Made by a program: the position numbers and the translations under genes
Shown: one piece after another, positions 33,101 to 42,100 of the stretch
Layout: the number at the start of each line of letters is the position of its first letter
Numbering within the stretch: the first letter of the stretch is position 1
Assembly (NCBI RefSeq): GCF_000003815.2
Contig: NC_049981.1
Location: 31,895,349-31,959,348, forward strand
DNA length: 64,000 nucleotides
Direction: 5' to 3'
DNA from: Branchiostoma floridae
Lineage: Eukaryota > Chordata > Leptocardii > Amphioxiformes > Branchiostomatidae
Notes under the pieces: model-generated
The model's database searches: none
What the model was told of the DNA's origin: nothing
The model's input: the letters and a program-made list of their open reading frames with translations, nothing else

Positions 33101-36100
33101 TACGTCCCCGACGGAGACAGGTACCCATTTTTACACCTGGGTGAAGTGAGGAAGGTCGTGTAAAGTGCCTTTGCCAAGGACACAACGTCGGAGGCACCGC
33201 CATTATATCAAGATCGAAGTAGCCCAGAAATAGCTCTGCAACAGACAGCTGGATCGGAATCATTTAGGTAAACGTCCGGAACCTTTTCTGTATACGTTAC
33301 GTTTACCGATATTGATGACTTGTATAAGATATCTATCCTATTTCAAGGATATGATAACACTTTTACTTACATGTCATGCAATAATTTTCCATTCTATAAA
33401 GATTGAAATTACCCAGGGTTAGCTCTGCAACATGTTCTTTTGCATCATTGTTGACCTCCTTGAGCAGTTCCAGGCTTAGTCGCGAGGTGGTGCTGCTGTT
33501 CCAGATGTCGGACGTCACTTCCACCCTGAACGGCTCGTAGAATTTGTTCGTGTCGAACGTGTCTTCAAACATAAGGCACTACAATGTATGGCAAGTGGGA
33601 CGATTGTTAAAAATTCTGTGACCAACATGCGGAACCTACAAATGTAAGATCACGAGCAAACACACAAATGCATATACACATGCATACATTCACACTTTAG
33701 TTTTAGTCCCAGATATGCTTGTGCTCTCTTGGCACGCCTTCGCATTGGCACCTGCAGCTTGAATGGCAGTCTTTTCAGTCGTGGGCTAACTGGTAGTCCA
33801 GCCTGTAGCTGCGGGTGCCAATGCGAGTCGATTTCTCATTTCCTACTTCACTGCCCATTACATAACAATTCTCGTCACACTCTCTTCGGCAAACTTTTTA
33901 GGATCGTAGGACATCTTTTCCATATTTTCTCTCTTTCTGATGGTGAAATCAAATATTCACTACTTTTTGGTACTTCCCTTTGCAACTATTCCACAAACTG
34001 TTTGATTATGTCTTCAACTCAGAACTTCATTGTGCAAACTGGCCGTTTCTAACCATGTTTTTTTTCCGTGTCCTACCAAAATTTCCGGGGGGGGGGGGTA
34101 CTAGGACTTGCGCTTCCACCAGTCAATACACTAGTATACTATTTGTACAGATTTACTGCACCTTGTCAATCATATGTTATTTTTCTTTTAATAGCGGCAC
34201 CGATATAAGTTGTCTTAACTTGAGTGGGCCGCTACTTCTCTGTTATTTTGCCTTTATGTGTTTGTTCAATAAAAAAAATCACACACATTGACACACACAC
34301 ACACTCTTATACACACATGCATAAATACATATATGCGCGCGCACACACAAACACAGACACACACACATGCATTCACTGACACACACAAGCAGGGACATAC
34401 AAACGAACATGCACGCACACATATCCACGCTGCCACATGCGCAGGCACACTCACACACACTTATCACGCATCAAATGTTTTGATTATGTAGCAATATCAG
34501 CCTAGGAAAGTCATTGGTCAAGAATATAGTAGCATTTCTAGAATTAGAAAAAAATTTCAACAGACCTGGGGAGATGAAGACACAGACATGTCTCTGCCGT
34601 TTGTAATGCTTCCTTCTAGATAGTAAACAGCACCTGGCTTTAGCTCACAGGTCCTGTAGTCACATGGTGCAAAGTTCCACCCTTTCTCGTTCTTTTGAAG
34701 GGACTGTCGGGGCAGAGTGGACATATATTTAGGATCTATAAAACGAGCGACATTAAAACAGGCCTCCCACCCATGCCCAACTTGCCTCGCCAATTACCAG
34801 GACGTCTAGTGACCAGGTATGTATTTAGGTAAAAGCAAGTACCCTGCCAGGTGTCATAGGGTGAAGATCTAGAGTTTTATATTTACTCGTTTCTCTCAAG
34901 GAAGGGTCCATATGACTAAACTACCCTTGTCTTGATAAGCAACATTAAAAATGGAAAATGACATCGATTTGAATGCAATGATGGTCGAACGGTCAAAAAG
35001 TTGGGTAAGTCAATTTTTTGTGTTGGAAATTACTGTTTAACTTTATCAACTATGACCTTTATGACCTACCTCATGCATGATGGTAGTGTTGGAGACAATG
35101 TAGACTTTCAACCTGGAAAAGTCGGACTCATTCACAGCAGCAAAAGCCGTCAGCAGCCCGTTCCTGGAGATGCCCAGGACTTTTTCTGTCCTCCCCACCG
35201 CCCCAAACAGGCTGCCTTTCTTGAACCTGGTCACCGCGTGGGAGGGGGTGAGTTCTGTAACCGGCAGCAGCTCGGGGGAATCTCCAACCACGTGCACGAC
35301 TTGGAGGTCTTCTGGGTTGAGTTCTGGAAAAAACATGTGAAGACAATGTAAGTATATCATACTGACATCTTCACATGTTTTTGATAAAAATTATGTAAAA
35401 GAGGAGCAATAGGAACATAGCTGTGGTGAGATCTTGAAAAAATGTAAGGGACCGTGATGACCGTTTTGGACAAAGTGGCATTGTGTTAAAGATTCACAAA
35501 TTGAAAAAATGAATTTTTAGCTTCAATTTTCCTTACCAGTTGCATCAGCCAGGCACAGCACGTGCGGCAGTAGGATGTCCACCGGCCCCTCCACGTCCTC
35601 ACACTGGATGGAGAAGAGCGGACCCACCGGCATCCATTCCCCCACCTGCTGCCAGTTGTCGGACCAGTTCGCACTACTGTAGGTCACGTGCAGCGGGTAG
35701 GGCGTCACCACGCCCAGGTCGGTCCGTCTGCACAGGTACTTCCCTTCGCCTGGCAGGCGAAGGGACCTGAGGAGATAAACACAGGTATTGTAGCCAGGTG
35801 TTCAAACATACAGGTGTGACACAGCGGGTAGGGCGTCACCACGCCCAGGTCGGTAGGTCTGCACAGGTACTTCCCTTCACCTGGCAGGCGGAGGGACCTG
35901 AGGAGATAAACACAGGTATTGTAGCCAGGTGTTCAAACATACAGGTGTGACGCAGCGGGTAGGGTGTCACCACGCCCAGGTCGGTCCGTCTGCACAGGTA
36001 TTTCCCTTCACCTGGCAGGCGGAGGGACCTGAGGAGATAAACACAGGTATTGTAGCCAGGTGTTCAAACATACAGGTGTGACACAGCGGGAAGGGCGTCA

Positions 36101-39100
36101 CCACGCCCTGGTCGGTCCGTCTGCACACTCAGGTACTTGCCTCCGCCTGCCTTACCTGAGGAGGTAAACACTGACTTGAAAATCCTCCAACTCAGCAGTA
36201 GTGTATGGCAGATGCATATGAAAGATGCTTGTTCACTCACTAAAGATGTAGCACTAAAAGCCCGGGTTTCTCTCAACTGCATTGAACGCCAAGCCTAAAG
36301 ACGGCAATAACCACATGCGTCTGCTTGGATAACCGCCAATGATTTTTGTACTAAGTTTTGTAAATAGGAGTGCAATGATAATATGGCATTACCACTGTCT
36401 TAACTTCTGAAAGTTATAACGTACCATTACCATAATTGCTGGTGGTTGCATGTTGAAATGGCTACTCACCATTCGGTGTCTCCGGTCATCTCAGGACAGA
36501 TCTCTTGTGACGGCAAGGCATCACGGTAGTCCTGTATATATGGGATATTGGAGAAGCTGGTCAGAAACATATATGTGGAGAGTCCGCTTGACCATTCATG
36601 TACAGTACCATGCGTTAGACTTATTTCAGACTTTTCAAGAACGAACACGGGAAGAAAAGGCTATGAGTGATGTCATTCCAAATTCGTAACCAATTAGTGG
36701 CATCATCATTACATACAACATAATTCAGATAAATCACTATCATCCGGTAGGTTATACGGTCCTTATTACCCAAAAAGGCTTGTATCAGAAATTCTTTTCT
36801 CCTGTATCATGACACAGAAGTTTTACTTAACTGAGCACACCCCAGTTCTTCCGCGACCGGGTTCCGCGGGTTCCTCGAGGTAGTTTGCGGCAAAACATGT
36901 GACGAAAGGCTTTCTAGGGTCTATGGTTGAGTTTACATTTCTCATTATTTACTGCGAAATGACATTAAACACTTACATGGCTGAAAAGCGTAGGAAATGG
37001 CGTGTTTTTGGTGCAAATTGTGTTTCGACCCTGATATTCTTGCGCCTTGAGTGTAAACAGGCTCCGTGACCCAGATAGATCTGTTAGGTGCTGTGTAAGC
37101 GAAATTGCAATGCCGCACGCCGTGGATGATTCAAAAACTGCAGTATTAGAATTTTCTTTATAATTGGCTCGATTACTCGCAAGCTATCTCTTTCTGACAG
37201 TATCAGTCTTGTTTGTTGGAAAAAATTTTAATGGGTTTTATCCAATGCGAAAATGCGCAATTTTGTGCACTATTTTTGACATGAAAATAACTTTTTATCC
37301 CTCTATTCTTTTAAATCAGAGAAGTTAAAAGATCGGAACTCAGTAGGTCTTGTAGCTGAAGGAATATCCTCTCGCCCCATATACAGTTATTTTGTTTCAG
37401 GATAATTCCCTGGTAGAGATGGTCGCTAGACTTCAGGGTGCACCGCCTCCAATTGAAACCCCAAATAAACTTAAGTCATGAAGTGGGTCGGCGGGGGGTG
37501 TTCGTTCTTTAGTTCACATTGTATATATCCCCCGTACATCTGCAGCTAAAAAATTCAATTCGGAGTTCATTGACGAACCTTATACACCCCCTGTACGTCT
37601 GCAGCCAGGTCCGGTTTGCCGATGTTCTGCAGTGTTTCCTCCAGCTGCGGCAGGTAGTGGAGCGGTCCGTGGGGGGTCTTGGTGCGCCACGCCTTCAGCA
37701 TCTTGAACGCCTGCTGGGTTTCCTGGAAACTGTACTTCCCCTTTATATTGTTCAGCACGGCCCTGTTCAGCCGCAGCTCCTGTCCCAGCCGGGTCCACAG
37801 CTGCCACTCCTCACCAACAGCCCTGCTGACCTGGTACAGCCGGTTGTCTGAACAGAACGGAAATCAATTTGTAGACTGAAATATACAAGACAGTAATTTT
37901 AAAAAAGATGTTTCCGAGGAAATGTATCTTTATGCTATGTAATGAGATGACAAGAAAAATACATGGGAAGCACTGATAGCGGTACCACTTGATAAAAGGA
38001 GAGAATATGGGCATTTTTCAAAAATGAAATTGAAAATAAGATATAGGAAGCATTAAGTGGAATGAATTATATCTTTGGCAATCAAGTACGTTCTATATAG
38101 TATCTATATTAGACATACATTCCTTATATGTACCTACCTATAAAACCATGATATTCCTTTACTGTATATTTCGTACTTACCGATGAAGTACTTGCCAATG
38201 ACGTCCTCTGACGTTCTGACGTCAGGAATATCGAGTGGCCGTTCCCAGTTTCCTTCAGATATTCTCAACAAGTCACTCGCCACGTGACGCCTCACAGCCT
38301 CTATAGTGAGCGACTTTGTTGCTTCTCCACTTCCAACACTGTTACTGAAGTACAAGGCAGGAAACTCGTCCCAACAGGCCTCCATCACCTTCGCTACCGT
38401 CTGAGCCTGGCGCCACGCCTTCTCCGGCTCTCCCCGGATCCGGATTTCTTCTCTTGTAGGGAAATGGCGGTACATGACGTCTTCTGCGTTCTCTCCAACA
38501 TGAACGACAACTGTGTCCTTGGTGAGGAGACGGCGTGTGGTCTGCTCCATGGACAGGATACGGGAGATCATGGTTTCCGGTAGACCCAGAGGAGGCTCTT
38601 GGCTGTACTCTATGGTAACAGAGATCTCCTCGCCGCCTGATGGCACAACCTCTGGCCAGCAGCGCGCCACCTCGTCAGGCTGGGCGGCAGGAAGCTCTGT
38701 TGGAAAGATCACCGACCCTGAGTAACACAGGCCGAAGTGCTTCATCAGGGGAAGGAGACTGTTGAAAGTGGCAATGTTGTCTCCAAGCAGGTTCTTCATG
38801 AAACTGTCGCTTGCCCTGCCCGTCTTCAGGAAGGACTCCCTGTCTTCAGCAAAATGCGCTCTGGTATGCTCAGAGAGAGACTCGGCTATGCTGTCCAGAT
38901 ATGCCGGTAGGTCATGCCTGAAGATCTGCTTGAAGAGTGTGAGGATGATGGTTGGGTCCGGGAAGACCAGATCTTCCATCCCCCTGATGTTGTTGTAGAA
39001 CAGGATCTGTCCGGTCACGTGCAGATGGCTGAGCGCGTTCAGGACGTCTGACTCCTTCATCCCTGCAGCTGCTCCGACGTCCTGACAATCCCTGACATGA

Positions 39101-42100
39101 AGGTACGGCCGTCCTGAAGTCTTGATGTTTTCTGACAGTTCCGTCCAGGAAGCCGACAGCTCTTGGCGGGCAGCAGGGAACAATCTCTCGTCTTTCACCA
39201 TTTCTGCCATCTTGTCGCACAGAGCTTCGATACCCTGGAACGTCTTGCTGCTGACCGGGATAACCTGTACGTTTAACACACCTTTGGGTCGTCCGTCAAG
39301 TAACTTCTCCAGTGACTCTTTCTTGGCCAAGATGTCGTCTCTTGTGAGACCGTAGAAAGGTCCGGTCATGTCTGATTTACCGTCCGCTGCATCCACCGCC
39401 TTCTGGCAGAGTTGAATCTCTTCGTTCAGCTTGGCTTGTATTTTACTCTCAGCGACATGGATGCCTCTCTGGATGGAGGAACAAGCTGCTGCTATCATCT
39501 CCTCGGCCTTGTCTGGCGGGAACAGGTCGACTTTGGTCCCTACAACAAGGATAGCCGGGTTGAACACGTGGGAAGTCACGGATGTTAGCCACGTTCTCAC
39601 TCGTTCCTGGAACTCTTCTGACTTGTATCCTGGCAGGTCTACATTGAGAATGTGCAGGGCCTGACGTGTCAGGAAGAACCGGTGCGTGTAGTGGTAGATC
39701 TGGTGACCTCCGAAGTCGTACATCTCGTACTTGACGTTATTCTTGGTGTCATGGTAAGGGATGACGTCAACACCGATGGTTCTGTTAGTTTCAATCTCCA
39801 CGTGACCTTGACCCTTCATCATACAGTTGAGCAGACTGGTCTTCCCTGCCTCAGTCTGTCCCAGAATCACACACTTGACTTCGGAAGGTGTTGTGACGTC
39901 ATCCGCATGCCCGCCGGGATGACGTAGATGTTTCTGCACGGCTTCTATAGCAGAAAAAGTTACTACATTAATTTGCGGCGTCCTCAGCATGCGTACCGGG
40001 GCAGTGCAGATGTTTTTGCATGGATACTGGAGTAGAAACGGACACATCAAGAATACAGATAACAATACAACAGTAGACAGCACACAATTTAGCACGTAAA
40101 TTGGCTATGATTATGGACAGTTCAAAATAACCTGTTTCTTACATGATAATGTGTCCTTCTATGAAAGCAGAAGAGAGGTGACGGCCGCGGGAATTTGAGG
40201 CGTAACAGGTAAACAACAGNNNNNNNNNNNNNNNNNNNNNNNNNNNNNNNNNNNNNNNNNNNNNNNNNNNNNNNNNNNNNNNNNNNNNNNNNNNNNNNNN
40301 NNNNNNNNNNNNNNNNNNNGAAGGCCAGACCAATGTCATAACCAATATATATTATCATATAGCCAGGCGCCGCGGACCAATCAGAAGGCCCCGTTCCACG
40401 TTGGTTATGACGCCGTAACACGCAGATTCAGGCCAGGCAGGTGGGTATCGCTCCCCTGATTGGTCAGAATGAATCGACACCGGCACCGGCCTGAATCCAC
40501 GTGTTACGGCGTCATGCGTCAGCAGAAAGGAATGCTTTGTACAGTGTGCAGTCCATGTTAGAGTTACATGGGGACCAAGTCTATTGTGATGGTCCAGTTG
40601 CATTTAACAAGTAACATCATCTTTGTTAGTATTTAAAGCCTTGAAACCGACCTTGATCCAAACATTAACATTATTACTGTTCACATTCCTTCAAATTTAT
40701 TGAATATGTACAACTATAACTTAGGATTAAATAGCAACACACTTGTCCCAGCAGAAAGTAAAGCTTTGTACAGTGTGCAGTCCATGTTAGAGTTACATGG
40801 GGACCAAGTCCATTGTAATGGTCCAGTTCCATTTAACAAGTAACATAATGAATCGACATCTTTGTTAGTATTTAAAGCCTTGAAACCGACCTTGATCCAA
40901 ACATTATTACTGTTCAAATTCCTTCAAATTTATTGAATAGCAGCACACGTGTCCCAGCAGAAGGGAATGTGTCATTATGTCAAGCCTTGGAAGTCTTGAA
41001 TAAAGGATGTATGTATTATAAAGGAATTTGTTGCTTAAATGGGGCATTAACCCTTTAATATTCGTGATATTTATAGATAAGCTATTTTAGACATCGACTT
41101 TAAAATTACACATTAAAACTTTATATTGGAGATATCGGGTTGACTTAGGCCCGATTTAGACAAAGGTCGCTTTAACCGATCGCGACCTGTGTCGGTTAAC
41201 CGTCATATGACGGTTAACCGACCTGTGTCGGTTAACCGTCATATGACGCTTAACCGCCACCGGTCTACAGAGGAAATAAGGGGCGTATGACGGTATTTCC
41301 GCGAACCGACCTGAGCCACCTCCGGACCTGCTCCTGGGTCGGTTCAGCGGGGGGCCCGTGGCGGTTTCTCTCGCGTGTAAAGAGAAACCGTCACCGGTGA
41401 CGGTAATAGGAGGTCATGGATCATATGCTAATGATATGCTAACGAGCCCGTAGCAATGGTTACTAGAGTAGAAACGGACACATAAAGTACGATTAGTTAC
41501 ACAGAAGACAGCATTTAAGTGTGGCACACTACAGCAGTCACATCAAGAATGATTACTACACCAGTGTGAGAACCTTGCGACTTGCGAATAAAATGATTAA
41601 TAGAAATACGAGGCATGATCAAACACCGTATTTTGTTTACTTTGCGTACGAAGCTAATTTAGACCTCGATTTTGCAATTACACATTAAAACTCTGTAATG
41701 GAGGTATAAAGGTTTAAGGGTAAAAATTATGCAATAACTGTGCCGACCTTGACTTTGCTGTGAGAAATGTTCCCTCTGTGCGGTTTGCTGACCAGGTTGT
41801 GCCGCCTGCTGTTCCCCGATGCCGAATTCCCGCTCCCAGTCCCGCTCCTGTTCCTCCATCTCCTCCGCCAGGAAGTCCTGTCCTTCCTCCCGCAGGACCC
41901 GCACTAACCAGTCGTACGGCTCCTGCCGCCTCCTGGCCCACAGCATGTCTACCAACCGCTCCCCCCTGCTTACTGGTGTCGGCTCCGCCTGGGGGAGGGA
42001 ACATCGGCAGGGGCGGTGTGAGCTCACAGCAACAACTATTGTATAACTGTATTCTTTCTTTGTGAATAAAGAGGAAGAACTAGGTAGGCGCATACATATA

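Noticed and set aside
34288-34491. His/Thr-rich frame and its Cys/Val-rich complement
   Set aside because: Translation of a CA microsatellite.
41760-42065. Proline/serine-rich open frame opposite the CARD exon
   Set aside because: Shadow of the CARD-coding strand, whose frame continues the death-fold pattern across splice sites.
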